Positions 9,323-18,478 of a DNA stretch of 64,000 nt are shown here, piece after piece. Source of the DNA: Myxococcales bacterium (GTDB taxonomy: Bacteria; Myxococcota_A; Polyangia; Polyangiales; JADJMO01); the NCBI GenBank assembly GCA_016709545.1, contig JADJMO010000015.1:62001-126000 (forward strand), written 5' to 3'. The first letter of the stretch is position 1; every line of letters starts with the position of its first letter. The notes beneath the pieces were generated by a model. It ran no database searches, was not told the DNA's origin, and was given only the letters and a program-made list of their open reading frames with translations. Both the position numbers and the translations under genes were made by a program.

Positions 9323-10650
9323 ATGTCCGCCGAGGTCACCATCGTCGGGGGTGGTCTCGCCGGGTGCGAGGCCGCCTTCCAGCTCGCCGAGCGCGGCGTG
9401 TCCGTGCGGCTCCTCGAGCAGAAGCCGCTCGCCCGCACCCCGCCCAGAGCTCCGACCGCCTGGCCGAGCTCGTGTGCTCGAACTCGCTCCGGGGCGCTGC
9501 GCTCTCCAACGCGGTGGGCCTCCTCAAGGAGGAGCTGCGGCGGCTCGGGTCGCTCATCCTGCGCTGCGCCGATGCCTCGGCGGTGCCCGCGGGCGGTGCG
9601 CTCGCCGTCGACCGCGAGCTCTGCGCCGCCGCCGTCGAGACCGCCATCGACCAGCACCCGCGCATCGAACGCGTGGCGCAGATCGTCCAGGAAATCCCCG
9701 GCGCGCCGTGCATCCTCGCCACGGGCCCGCTCACCGGCGACGCGCTCGCGGCCGACCTCGAGGCGCTGATCGGCGGCCGCCTCGCCTACTACGACGCCAT
9801 CGCGCCCATCGTCTCGACCGAGTCGATCGACCTCGAGAAGGTGTTCCGCGCCTCGCGCTGGGACAAGGGCGGCGACGACGCCTACCTCAACGCGCCCATG
9901 GACCGCGCGGGCTACGACGCGTTCGTCGACGCGCTCCTCGCCTCGGAGAAGCTCGAGGCGCGCGCGTTCGAGGACGTGCGGTATTTCGAGGGGTGCCTAC
10001 CGATCGAGGTGATGGCCGAGCGCGGCGTCGATACCCTGCGCCACGGGCCGATGAAGCCGGTCGGGCTGACCGACCCCAAGACCGGGCGCTGGCCGTGGGC
10101 CGTCGTGCAGCTGCGCCAGGAGGACGCCGCCGCCACCGCGTACAACCTCGTCGGCTTCCAGTCGCGCATGACCTGGGGCGACCAGGGCAAGGTGCTGCGC
10201 ATGATCCCCGGGCTCGAGCACGCGGAGTTCCTGCGCTTCGGGTCGATCCACCGCAACACGTTCGTGCACGCGCCCAAGGTGCTCGACGAGACGATGCAGC
10301 TCCGCGCGCGCGACGGCGTGTTCCTCGCGGGGCAGATCACCGGCGTCGAGGGCTACGTGGAGAGCACCGCCGGGGGGCTGCTCGCGGGCCTGTTCGTCGC
10401 CGCACGGCTGCGGGGCGAGCCGGCGGAGCTGCCGCCGGCGACGACCGCGATCGGGGGCCTCCTGCGCCACCTCGGACGCGACCCCGACGACAAGCGGGGT
10501 TTTCAGCCGTCCAACGTGACCTGGGCCCTCGTGCCGCCCATCGAAGGCCTTCCGCGCAAGCTGCCCAAGGCCGACCGCTATGCGCGCATGGCCGAGCGCG
10601 CGCTCGCCGACCTCGAGGGCTACCTGCCCTGGGTGCGGCGCGGACTCTGA
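9323..10650 (+). CDS. trmFO: TrmFO tRNA uracil-54 methyltransferase (frameshifted)
   Basis: Folate- and FAD-dependent enzyme that makes m5U54 in tRNA. The N terminus (VTIVGGGLAGCEAAFQLA, FAD-binding) and the rest (LAELVCSNSLRG, GQITGVEGYVESTAGG, FQPSNVTWALVPPI) lie in two frames. The switch is at about 9441-9446 in a C/G run, where one missing G would restore the conserved junction RTPAQSSDRLAELVCSN. Because both halves are fully conserved, a sequencing or assembly deletion is more likely than real inactivation. The start is ATG 9323, and the 3' end overlaps the convergent methyltransferase by 31 bp. Confidence 0.9.
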
Positions 10651-11393
10651 GCAGCGGCGATCAGCACCCCGGCGGCGACCGCCACGTTGAGCGACTCGAC
10701 CGCGCCGCGGCCCTCGATCTTCACGCACGCCGAGCACGCCGCGCGCACGCGGTCGGACATGCCCTCGCGCTCGTTGCCGAGGACCAGGACGGTCGGGTGG
10801 ACGAACGCGAAGCCGAGCGCGGGCGCGGCGTCCGTCACGTGGGTGCCGACGATCTGCACGCCGCGTTCGCGGAGCCGCGCGAGCGAGTCGGCGAGGTCGG
10901 TGGTCCGCGCGAGCGCCACGTGCTCGGCCCCGCCCTCGGCCACGCGGACCGCGTCGGGCGCGAGGCCGGGGTGCGGCGCGGGCGCGCCGAGCAGGAGCGC
11001 GTCGACGCCGAAGAACGCCGCGCTCTGTAGGATCGCGCCTACGTTGTACGGGTTGCGGACGCGGTCGAGCGCGACGGCGACCCCGCGATTCCGGAGCAGG
11101 AGCTCGCCGAGCTCGGCCAGCGGCAGGTAGCGAGGGGGCGCGACCTCGACGACGAAGCCCTCGTGCAGGTCGGTGCCGGCGATGCGCGACAGCTCCGCGT
11201 CGGAGAGCTCCTGCACCTCGCCCTGGAACGCTCCGAGCTCTCCCCGTAGCCCGACCGCGCAGCCGACCCTGGTCACCGCGCCGGGCCTCCGCGCCAGCAC
11301 GGCGCGCACCGCGCGGTGACCGTGCAGGATCTCGAGCGGACCGTGTGGGGACCGCGACCTTTCGTTCGGCGAGCGCGGCGGCGAACGCTTCAT
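10620..11393 (-). CDS. TrmH/SpoU-family RNA 2'-O-methyltransferase
   Basis: SAM-dependent SPOUT methyltransferase acting on rRNA or tRNA ribose. An N-terminal substrate-binding region (about residues 15-95) precedes the knotted catalytic domain with motif 1 VRNPYNVGAILQSAAFFG, motif 2 LVLGNEREGMSDRV and motif 3 KIEGRGAVESLNVAVA. The 257-residue length fits RlmB/TrmH-type enzymes, but the exact target nucleotide cannot be read from the sequence. Start at ATG 11393, divergent from the helicase gene 57 bp away. Confidence 0.9.
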   Translation of the reverse strand: MKRSPPRSPNERSRSPHGPLEILHGHRAVRAVLARRPGAVTRVGCAVGLRGELGAFQGEVQELSDAELSRIAGTDLHEGFVVEVAPPRYLPLAELGELLLRNRGVAVALDRVRNPYNVGAILQSAAFFGVDALLLGAPAPHPGLAPDAVRVAEGGAEHVALARTTDLADSLARLRERGVQIVGTHVTDAAPALGFAFVHPTVLVLGNEREGMSDRVRAACSACVKIEGRGAVESLNVAVAAGVLIAAAQSPRRTQGR

Positions 11394-11450
11394 GGGGGGC
11401 AGGACGCTAGCACCCCGCGGTGGCCGCCGTGCTACCGCGTCCGACCCCCG

Positions 11451-13454
11451 ATGACCGAGCCTCCCTCACGTGATCTCTCTGCCGTGCCCGAGCCCCTGCG
11501 CAGCGCCCTCGCCCAGCGCGGCTTCGTCGAGCTGACCGCCGTCCAGGCCGCGGTCCTCGATCCGGCGCTCGCGGGGCGCGACCTGCGCATCTCGTCGGAG
11601 ACCGGCTCGGGCAAGACGGTCGCGGTCGGCTTCGTCGTGGCGCCCACCCTGCCCGTCGGCGCCACGCGCCCGCGCGCCCTCGTGATCGCGCCCACCCGCG
11701 AGCTCGCGGCGCAGGTGCGGGGGGAGCTCGCCTGGCTGTTCGACGAGCTCGGGGTGCGCGTCGTCGCCGTCACGGGGGGCACCGACGCGCGCAACGAGCG
11801 CCGCGAGCTCGACCGCGGCGCGGCGGTCGTCGTGGGCACGCCGGGCCGCCTCCTCGACCACCTCGAGCGCGGCGCCCTCGACACGAGCGAGATCGCCTCG
11901 GTCGTGCTCGACGAGGCCGATCAGATGCTCGATCTCGGCTTCCGCGACGACCTCGAGGCCATCCTCGGCAAGCTGCCGGCGAGCCGATCCACGCACCTCG
12001 TCTCCGCCACGTTCTCGCGCGACGTGATGTCTCTCGCCGACCGCTACCAGCGCAACGCCGCCAACGTCGAGGGCACGCGCCTCGGCGAGGCCAACGAGTC
12101 GATCACCCACGTCATCCACCTCGTGCGCGAGGACCAGCGCTTCGACGCGCTCTTCAACATCCTCCTCGAGGACCCGGACGCGCGCACGCTCATCTTCGTG
12201 CGAACGCGCCGCGACACGAGCGATCTGACCGAGCGCCTCGTCAGCGAGGGCATCCGCGCCGCGGCGCTCTCCGGCGACATGGAGCAAGAGGAGCGCACCC
12301 GCACGCTCGCCGGCTTCCGGACCGACGGCCTCCGGGTCCTCGTCGCCACCGACGTCGCGGCGCGCGGGCTCGACGTGCCCGACATCGGCCGCGTGATCCA
12401 CGCCGATCCTCCCAACGACTCCGACACGTACACCCACCGCAGCGGCCGCACGGGGCGCGCCGGACGCACGGGCGTGAGCGCCACGCTCGCCACCGTGGCG
12501 TCGCGCGGGCGCGTCGTGTCCCTGCTCCGCCGCGCGGGCGTGAGCCCCACCTTCGCGCCGGTGCCGTCGGCCCGCGACATCCAGGCCCGCGCCGACAGCC
12601 GGCTCGCCGAGGAGCTGCTCGCCGATCTCGCGCCGGCCTCGCCGCACGTGCGCGCCCTCGCCGCGCGCCTGCTCGCGGGGCTCTCGGCCGAAGACCTCGC
12701 GCTGCGCTTGCTGGAGCGCGTCGCGGTCAGCCACGGCCCGCGGCCCCGCCACGTCGACCCGGTGCACGCGCCCGAGCCGCCGCGGTTCGCCGACCGCGGC
12801 CTGCGCGACGGCCCGGCGCGCTCATCCGCCATGGGGCCACGCCGGCTCGATGCCCGCGGCTTCGTGCCGTTCCGCGTGACGTGGGGCGCGCGCCACGGCG
12901 CCGACCCGCGCCGCCTCCTCGCGCTGGTCTGTCGTCGCGGCCGCATCCAGGGGAGCGACGTCGGCACGATGAAGATCGGCCCGGTGGCCTCGATGGTGGA
13001 GGTCTCCGCCGAGGTCGCCGAGGCCTTCGCCCGCGCGGCGAGCGAGCCCGACTCGCGCGACCCCCGCGTGCGCATCGGGCCGGCCGACGACGACGGGCCG
13101 CCGGCCCGCTCGTACGACGGGCCGAAGCGTCGCGCCCCTTCGTCCGACGAGGGGTTCAAGCCCCGCGCACCCCACGCCGACCGACCGACGTACGAGCGCC
13201 CCGCGCATGCCGAACGCCCTGCGCACGCCGAACGCCCCGGGCAGGATCGCCCCGCAACGGAGCATGCACCGAAGCGCCCGTCGTCGCGCCGTCCGGACGC
13301 GCCGCCGGTTCCGGTCGAGCACGCTCCGGCCGAGCACCCGAAGCGCCCGTCGTCGCGGCGGCCCGACGTCACCCCTCCGCCTCATCCACGGGGCGGCGAG
13401 CGCCACACCGACGGCGGCCCTGGCGCTCGTCCCCCTCGTCGCAAGCGCATCTGA
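11451..13454 (+). CDS. DEAD-box RNA helicase with DbpA-type RNA-binding domain
   Basis: 667-residue ATP-dependent RNA helicase of the DeaD/DbpA type, likely acting in ribosome assembly or RNA decay. Visible motifs: I SSETGSGKT, Ia PTRELAAQV, Ib TPGRLLDHL, II DEAD in VLDEADQMLDLGF, III SAT and VI HRSGRTGRAGRTG. After a linker, a DbpA-like RNA-binding domain (about residues 475-540) is followed by a 130-residue basic, low-complexity tail with repeats such as AERPAH and KRPSSRRPD, which could bind RNA non-specifically. Start ATG 11451; longer in-frame starts overlap the divergent gene. Confidence 0.93.
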   Translation: MTEPPSRDLSAVPEPLRSALAQRGFVELTAVQAAVLDPALAGRDLRISSETGSGKTVAVGFVVAPTLPVGATRPRALVIAPTRELAAQVRGELAWLFDELGVRVVAVTGGTDARNERRELDRGAAVVVGTPGRLLDHLERGALDTSEIASVVLDEADQMLDLGFRDDLEAILGKLPASRSTHLVSATFSRDVMSLADRYQRNAANVEGTRLGEANESITHVIHLVREDQRFDALFNILLEDPDARTLIFVRTRRDTSDLTERLVSEGIRAAALSGDMEQEERTRTLAGFRTDGLRVLVATDVAARGLDVPDIGRVIHADPPNDSDTYTHRSGRTGRAGRTGVSATLATVASRGRVVSLLRRAGVSPTFAPVPSARDIQARADSRLAEELLADLAPASPHVRALAARLLAGLSAEDLALRLLERVAVSHGPRPRHVDPVHAPEPPRFADRGLRDGPARSSAMGPRRLDARGFVPFRVTWGARHGADPRRLLALVCRRGRIQGSDVGTMKIGPVASMVEVSAEVAEAFARAASEPDSRDPRVRIGPADDDGPPARSYDGPKRRAPSSDEGFKPRAPHADRPTYERPAHAERPAHAERPGQDRPATEHAPKRPSSRRPDAPPVPVEHAPAEHPKRPSSRRPDVTPPPHPRGGERHTDGGPGARPPRRKRI

Positions 13455-13523
13455 CCACCTCCACGCACTCCGACGGACCCTGCCCTCCTGGCGAACCCGC
13501 GCGGGCCCTGACAACATGGGCGC

Positions 13524-14465
13524 ATGAGGCGAGCTTGGTGGTGCGTGGTCCCGTCGCTGGTGCTGTCGGGACTCACGGGGTGCCTCGGCACGTCGGGCAC
13601 CGCCGACGAGAACTTCGAAGACGGTGGGCTCGACGAGGTCGCGGTCGACTCGTCGTCCGGCGTCGACACCGGAGCCTCGACGGACAGCGCGCTCCCCACC
13701 GACACGGGGACCGGCAGCGACACGGGGACGCTCGGTGACACGGGCAGCGCACCCGCGGACACGGGCGCGATCGCCGACACCGGCACGACGCCGACCGACA
13801 CCGGCATCACGCCCATCGACACCGGCACGACGCCCATCGACACCGGCACGACGCCCACCGACACTGGCACGACGCCCACCGACACCGGCACGCCGCCGAC
13901 CGACACCGGACCTGTCGCGGAGCTCTCGTGCTCGCTGGTCAGCGGACCCACGGTGGGCAACATCGACCTCGACGCCGGCACCCTCGACTGGGCCCACTGG
14001 GGCCGCGCCACCAAGGACAGCTGGGACCACAAGTCCGGTGGAACCTTCTTCGCGAGCAAGGGCTCCACCAAGGGAGGGGTCGGGCAGTTCGGCGCCTATC
14101 CCATCTCGTGGACCTGGTCTTCGGGCACTCCGACGGCGACGCAGACGATCCCCTCGCTCACGGGGATCTACGTCAACAAGAAGGACGAGGGGTTCAGCTT
14201 CGACGTGACCGCCCGTCCCGCCGGCCAGACCCTGGTCGTCTGGCTGAGTCGCGCGGACGCGACCACTTCGGTCAAGGTCACGTCCAGCGACACGGGCGTG
14301 GCCGCCTACGCCACGACGATCTCGGGCTCGGGCGGCGCCATCATCCCCGCGACGCTCACGTGCAAGGTCCGCGGCGCCACGAGTGCCTCGAAGGTGACCG
14401 TCGAGATCCTCCAGACCACGGGTGGCTACACGAGCTTGCTCTCGGCCGTCGTGAAGTCGCTCTAG
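13524..14465 (+). CDS. Repeat-linker lipoprotein of unknown function
   Basis: 313-residue predicted outer-membrane lipoprotein: signal peptide with lipobox LTGC (Cys20), an Asp/Thr/Gly-rich linker (about residues 45-130) containing six seven-residue repeats, then a roughly 180-residue globular beta-rich domain rich in Thr, Ser and Gly. Such linkers are frequent in surface lipoproteins of Myxococcota, and Asp-Thr-Gly repeats could bind calcium or act as a flexible stalk. The globular domain is not recognised. The stop overlaps that of the convergent LysR gene by 4 bp. Confidence 0.8.
   Translation: MRRAWWCVVPSLVLSGLTGCLGTSGTADENFEDGGLDEVAVDSSSGVDTGASTDSALPTDTGTGSDTGTLGDTGSAPADTGAIADTGTTPTDTGITPIDTGTTPIDTGTTPTDTGTTPTDTGTPPTDTGPVAELSCSLVSGPTVGNIDLDAGTLDWAHWGRATKDSWDHKSGGTFFASKGSTKGGVGQFGAYPISWTWSSGTPTATQTIPSLTGIYVNKKDEGFSFDVTARPAGQTLVVWLSRADATTSVKVTSSDTGVAAYATTISGSGGAIIPATLTCKVRGATSASKVTVEILQTTGGYTSLLSAVVKSL
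13776..13901 (+). repeat. Six tandem 21-bp units encoding DTG-TTP-type repeats
   Basis: Residues 85-126 of the lipoprotein are six consecutive copies of a seven-residue unit of the form D-T-G-x-(T/P)-P-(T/I). The DNA copies are close but not identical, so the array could expand or contract by slippage. Confidence 0.85.
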
Positions 14466-15421
14466 CGACGGCGCTTCTTGTCGGCGGGCGCGAGCCGGAC
14501 CCGCGCGTCGGCGTGCACGTCGGCGGCGCTCTGGCTCGCTGCGCGCACGAGCGCCTCGCGCAGCCACTGGTGGGCCGTGTCGCCGTCGAAGCGGGGGTGC
14601 CACACGAGGCTCAGCGCGTACGGCTGTAGCCGGACCGGGGGCTCGAGCAACCGCAGCCCCAGCGTCGACGCCATGGCCCGCGCGACGCGCTCGGGCACGG
14701 TCAGCACGTAGTCGGTGCGCGCGCAGAGGTGCAGCGCGGTCAGGAAGTACGGCACGGCTCGTGCGACCCGCCGCTCGACCCCGCGGGCGCGGAGCACGTC
14801 GTCCACGTAACCCCCGGGCTGGGCGCGTGGCGCGACTTGCAGGTGCGCGAGCGCGGCGAACTGATCGAGTCCGAGGCGCTTGCCCACGGTCGGATGCCCC
14901 TCGCGCACGACGCAGACGAGCCGATCGGTGAGCAGCTTGCGGGTCCGCAGCTCGGGGGGGAGGTCTCCGTAGATGCCCACCGCCACGTCGGCCTCGCCCG
15001 CGCGCAGGCGGCTCGGATCGTCCACCGTGTTCGGCACGAAACGCAGCGAGGCGCGCGGCGCCTCGGCGCCGACGATCTGGTCGAGGGCGAGGCCGAGCAC
15101 GGTGAGCACGTGGTCGCTCGCGACGATCGAGAAGCTCCGCTGCAGCTCCGCCGCGACGAAAGGGCGCGCCGGCGCCAGGGCCTGCGCGGCCTCCTGCACG
15201 AGGGTGTGCACCCGCTCCTTGAGGGCCTCCGCCCGCGGCGTCCGCACCATGCCGCGACCGGATCGGACCAGGATCGGGTCCCCCACGCGCTCCCGCAGGC
15301 GTGCGAGCGCATGGCTCATGGCGGGGGTGGAGAGCCCCACCCGCCGCGCCGCGCCCGACACGCTGCCCTCCTGGAGCAGCGCGTCCAGCGTGGGCAGCAG
15401 CGACAGGTCGATGGATTGCAT
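14462..15421 (-). CDS. LysR-family transcriptional regulator
   Basis: 319-residue LysR-type regulator. The N-terminal winged HTH (about residues 4-63) contains the pattern GSVSGAARRVGLSTPAMSHALARLRE, followed by the periplasmic-binding-like effector domain. It sits last in a same-strand series after the DJ-1-like gene and the monooxygenase-like gene (40-bp gap), suggesting that it regulates them or is co-transcribed. ATG 15421 begins directly before the HTH; a longer in-frame start at 15517 would overlap the upstream gene. Effector unknown. Confidence 0.9.
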   Translation of the reverse strand: MQSIDLSLLPTLDALLQEGSVSGAARRVGLSTPAMSHALARLRERVGDPILVRSGRGMVRTPRAEALKERVHTLVQEAAQALAPARPFVAAELQRSFSIVASDHVLTVLGLALDQIVGAEAPRASLRFVPNTVDDPSRLRAGEADVAVGIYGDLPPELRTRKLLTDRLVCVVREGHPTVGKRLGLDQFAALAHLQVAPRAQPGGYVDDVLRARGVERRVARAVPYFLTALHLCARTDYVLTVPERVARAMASTLGLRLLEPPVRLQPYALSLVWHPRFDGDTAHQWLREALVRAASQSAADVHADARVRLAPADKKRRR

Positions 15422-15461
15422 GCCATGGAACAGAGCACGCCCACCGTTGCGGGCAAACAGC

Positions 15462-16004
15462 CTACTTCGGATAGATCCACCGCGCCAGCCAGCGCGTGAG
15501 GCGAGGCATGAGGACATAGGTCATGAAGAACACCTCGATCGTGATGGTCACGAGCAGACGGAGGGCCATCGGCGCCGTCGAGAGGACCCGCGCCACGAGC
15601 CCGCCGATCGAGAACACCAGGCCGTAGACCACGGCGATCATGACGAGCGCCATCCGGAAGCGGGACGGCTGGGGGACGACGGTGCCCGGAGGCGGCGTGA
15701 ACCACAGCTCGAGCCCGGTGAGCTCCTTCCAGCTGGCGTCCGCCTCGACGAAGTCGCCCACCTCCAGGAGCGCTCGACGGCGGAGGTCGCTCGCCTCGAA
15801 GGCGCGGAGGTGCTCGACCGTGTCGAAGCGGAAGATGCTCGTGTATTCGCGACTCGGGGGCGTGGGGCGGTGCACCTGGGTGCCGAGGAACCCCGGCAGC
15901 GCCTCGGCGCTGGCGACGAGCCGCGAGAGCCAGGCTTCGTACTTGGCCTCGCGACCCGCCTTGACCCGCCTCGTCACCACCACCGTGACTGGTTCGCCGC
16001 TCAT
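15462..16004 (-). CDS. Antibiotic-biosynthesis-monooxygenase-like membrane protein
   Basis: 180-residue protein: an N-terminal ABM-type ferredoxin-like domain (about residues 1-100, with VVVTRRVKAGREAKYEAWL and PGFLGTQVHRP) followed by two hydrophobic segments (about residues 118-140 and 145-168), as in the family of membrane-anchored ABM proteins. ABM domains often bind haem or small aromatic substrates, but nothing here fixes the substrate. It begins 2 bp after the stop of the DJ-1-like gene, so the two are almost certainly one operon. Confidence 0.8.
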   Translation of the reverse strand: MSGEPVTVVVTRRVKAGREAKYEAWLSRLVASAEALPGFLGTQVHRPTPPSREYTSIFRFDTVEHLRAFEASDLRRRALLEVGDFVEADASWKELTGLELWFTPPPGTVVPQPSRFRMALVMIAVVYGLVFSIGGLVARVLSTAPMALRLLVTITIEVFFMTYVLMPRLTRWLARWIYPK

Positions 16005-16006
16005 GG

Positions 16007-16744
16007 TCAGCGCCCGAGGGCCTCGATGACGAGCCGGGCTGCCGCCGCGCCCGAGTACTGCTGCTGGCCGGTGACGAGCAGACCATCGCGCACCGCGAAC
16101 TCGCGGAAGCGCTGGTCGACGACGAAGTTGGTCCCTTCGAGCTTGCGTGCCTCGTCCTCGATCCAGAACGGCTGGATGCGCTTGCCGACGAAGCCATCGG
16201 CGAACACCTCCTCGCTGTTGGCGAAGCCCGTCCAGGTCTTGCCCTTCACGAGCAGCTCGCCGTTCGCGAGCCTCGCCTCGAGCAGCAAGCAGGTCCCGTG
16301 GCAGACCAGGGCCGTGACCTTGCCGGCCTCGTAGAACTCGCTGACGAGTCCCGCGAGGGCGGCGTTGCCGCGGAACGTGACCATGGGGGACTGCCCGCCC
16401 GTGACGAACACGGCGTCGTAGGCCGCGACGTCCACTTCGGCGAGCGACTTCGTCTCGGCGAGGAGCGCGGCGTGGGTCTTCGACTTCTTGAACCCGAGGC
16501 TGAGCAGGTCGTGGGCCGAGTAGCCGCTGTCGTCCTCGGGATCCGAGTAGCCATCGGCCTGCAGCGCCCCCCCGAGCGGGCTGCGGATCTCCACCTCGTA
16601 GCCGACCTCCGTGAAGGCCCAGTAGGGATGGGTGAGCTCGGCCCACCAGAAGCCGATCGGCCAGCCGGTCGTCGGGGAGACGGCAGGGTTGGCGGCGATC
16701 AAGAGGATCTTCTTCTTCGTGACGGTGTTGACGTTGGCGCTCAT
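16007..16744 (-). CDS. DJ-1/PfpI-family (Hsp31-like) protein
   Basis: 245-residue class I glutamine-amidotransferase-like protein of the type that includes Hsp31-like glyoxalase/chaperones. The nucleophile elbow is ALVCHGTCLLL with its Cys; nearby landmarks are FVTGGQSPMVTF and GFANSEEVFADG. Members detoxify methylglyoxal or respond to electrophiles; which applies here is inference. The start ATG 16744 faces a 148-bp divergent intergenic region. Two related regulatory or redox genes follow on the same strand. Confidence 0.87.
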   Translation of the reverse strand: MSANVNTVTKKKILLIAANPAVSPTTGWPIGFWWAELTHPYWAFTEVGYEVEIRSPLGGALQADGYSDPEDDSGYSAHDLLSLGFKKSKTHAALLAETKSLAEVDVAAYDAVFVTGGQSPMVTFRGNAALAGLVSEFYEAGKVTALVCHGTCLLLEARLANGELLVKGKTWTGFANSEEVFADGFVGKRIQPFWIEDEARKLEGTNFVVDQRFREFAVRDGLLVTGQQQYSGAAAARLVIEALGR

Positions 16745-16892
16745 GGATTCTCCTCGGGGCAGCTCGCCCCGGGCCACACCATCGCGACGAGACATCGTTC
16801 CAGCAATGCGACAGCCTGCATCGTCATGTTGCACGGGATGCAATGTTTCGGGCGAGTCCCCCGACCGCCCTCGCGCATCGATCCGGCTCCCG

Positions 16893-17687
16893 ATGAAGCC
16901 CTCGATCCTGCTCGCTCCGCTCCTCTTCACCGCCTCCGCGCGGGCGCAGGTGAACGCCGAGATCCTGCGCCCGAACCCGCTGCGTCCCGGGACCTCGGCC
17001 ACCGTCGACGCCAGCCTCGCCGCGGCCCGTGGCAACGTGGAGCTGCTCGACGTCGGAGGCGCGCTACGCCTCCAGCACCAGACGCTGCACCCGGCCGCGC
17101 AGGGGGCGGTGCCGTTCGTGTTCCAGCGCGCGTTCCTCAGCGCGGCCGGCCGCTACGCCGACCGTGCCGGCACCGCGTTCGTGAGCCAGAGCTTCGTCCA
17201 CGCGCGCTGGACGGCGATGTGGCACCCGCGCGTCGGCACCGACGTGTTCCTCCAGCACCAGACCAACCAGTTCCTGCGGCTGCAGGCCCGCCTGGTCGGC
17301 GGCGGCGGCGTGCGCCTCGAGCTCGTGCACGCCGCGGACCTGATGGTCTGGGCGGGCAGCGGCCTGATGGTCGAGTACGACCGGATCCTCGTCGCGCCTC
17401 TCGCGAGCGACGCGCCCGAGCGCTGGGAGGTGCGCTCCACGAGCTACCTCACGGTGCGGGTCTCGACGCTCGAGGGCCGGCTCCTCCTCCAGAACACGGT
17501 GTACGCCCAGCCGCGCGTCGGTCAGGCGAGCGACGTGCGACTCCTCGAGGAGCTCGAGGTGCTCGCCAGGATCACCGACGTGTTCGCGCTCGGCACCACC
17601 CTCGGATGGGTCCACGACACCGCGCCGCCGACGGGCGTGGAGCCCACCGACGGCCGCGTGCTGTCCGTGGTCCGTCTCTCGTTCTAG
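16893..17687 (+). CDS. Secreted DUF481-like outer-membrane protein
   Basis: 264-residue protein with a signal peptide ending at about SARAQ, then alternating beta-strand segments with little helical character, ending in a terminal Phe (VVRLSF), as expected for an outer-membrane beta-barrel. The arrangement resembles DUF481-type proteins but the similarity was judged by eye. The stop overlaps the convergent pirin gene by 4 bp. Function unknown. Confidence 0.6.
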   Translation: MKPSILLAPLLFTASARAQVNAEILRPNPLRPGTSATVDASLAAARGNVELLDVGGALRLQHQTLHPAAQGAVPFVFQRAFLSAAGRYADRAGTAFVSQSFVHARWTAMWHPRVGTDVFLQHQTNQFLRLQARLVGGGGVRLELVHAADLMVWAGSGLMVEYDRILVAPLASDAPERWEVRSTSYLTVRVSTLEGRLLLQNTVYAQPRVGQASDVRLLEELEVLARITDVFALGTTLGWVHDTAPPTGVEPTDGRVLSVVRLSF

Positions 17688-18381
17688 CCGAGGTCGAAGA
17701 CCAGGACCTCGCCCTGGTCGATCCCCTCGATGCGCACGACGGGCTCGTCGCTCAGGGAGACCGCGTCCCCCTCCCCCAGCGTCTCACCGTTCACGCGTGC
17801 GTTGCCGCGGGCGACGTGCACCCACGCGTGACGCCCGCGCTCGATCGGGTGCTCCGCCGTCTGCCCGGCCCCGAACACACCCGCGTAGAGGCAGCCATCG
17901 GTGTGGATCGTGACGCTGCCGTCACGGCCGTCCGGCGACGCCACGACCCGGAGGCGCCCGTCCTTCTCGGCGTCGGCGAACCGCTTCTGCTCGTAGCCTG
18001 GCGGCAGGCCCCGCTTCGCTGGCAGGAACCAGATCTGGAGGAAGTGCACCGGCTCGGTGCCCGAGGCGTTCTTCTCGCTGTGGGTCACGCCCGTGCCGGC
18101 GCTCATCCGCTGCACCTCGCCCGGGCGGATGACCGAGCCCGTGCCCATGGAGTCCTTGTGCTCGAGCGCTCCCTCGAGCACGTAGGAGACGATCTCCATG
18201 TCGCGGTGGGGGTGGGCGCCGAACCCGCGGCCGGGCGCGACGCGGTCGTCGTTGATCACGCGCAGGGCGCGGAAGCCCATGTGCGCGGGTCGTGGTAGTC
18301 GGCGAACGAGAAGGTGTGGTGCGAGTCGAGCCAGCCGTGGTCGGCGTGGCCGCGGTCGGCGGCGCGGCGGAGGGTCAGCAT
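17684..18381 (-). CDS. Pirin-family protein (frameshifted)
   Basis: Bicupin protein of the pirin family; bacterial pirins have quercetinase or regulatory roles. The first 33 residues, from ATG 18381 (LTLRRAADRGHADHGWL, HHTFSFADYHDPR), and the rest (MGFRALRVINDDRV, GFGAHPHRDMEIVSYVLEG with the metal-site His residues, GTGVTHSEKN) are in different frames. One missing base at about 18281-18286 would restore the conserved HDPRHMGFR junction. The intact protein would be 232 residues. The gene is divergent from a LysR regulator with a palindrome between them. Confidence 0.85.
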
Positions 18382-18441
18382 GGTGGTCTCCTGTCTGCCT
18401 CCCAGGGTGGGGCCGCGAGCGCATCTCGTGAATCGGCAATC

Positions 18442-18462
18442 GATGGATGGCTATCATCCATC
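18442..18462. promoter_or_regulatory. Palindrome between pirin and lysR
   Basis: Perfect 8-bp inverted repeat GATGGATG / CATCCATC with a 5-bp spacer (GCTAT), located 17 bp before the lysR start and 61 bp before the pirin start. Its position suits a LysR-type operator controlling both divergent genes. Function is inferred from symmetry and position only. Confidence 0.5.
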
Positions 18463-18478
18463 CATGAGATACTAGGAC

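Noticed and set aside
9258..9324. ATG 9324 as the VanW-type protein start
   Set aside because: It would overlap the divergent trmFO start codon and place 22 residues before the membrane anchor.
13776..13901. CRISPR-like repeat array
   Set aside because: The 21-bp units are contiguous, in frame and encode a lipoprotein linker; there are no spacers.
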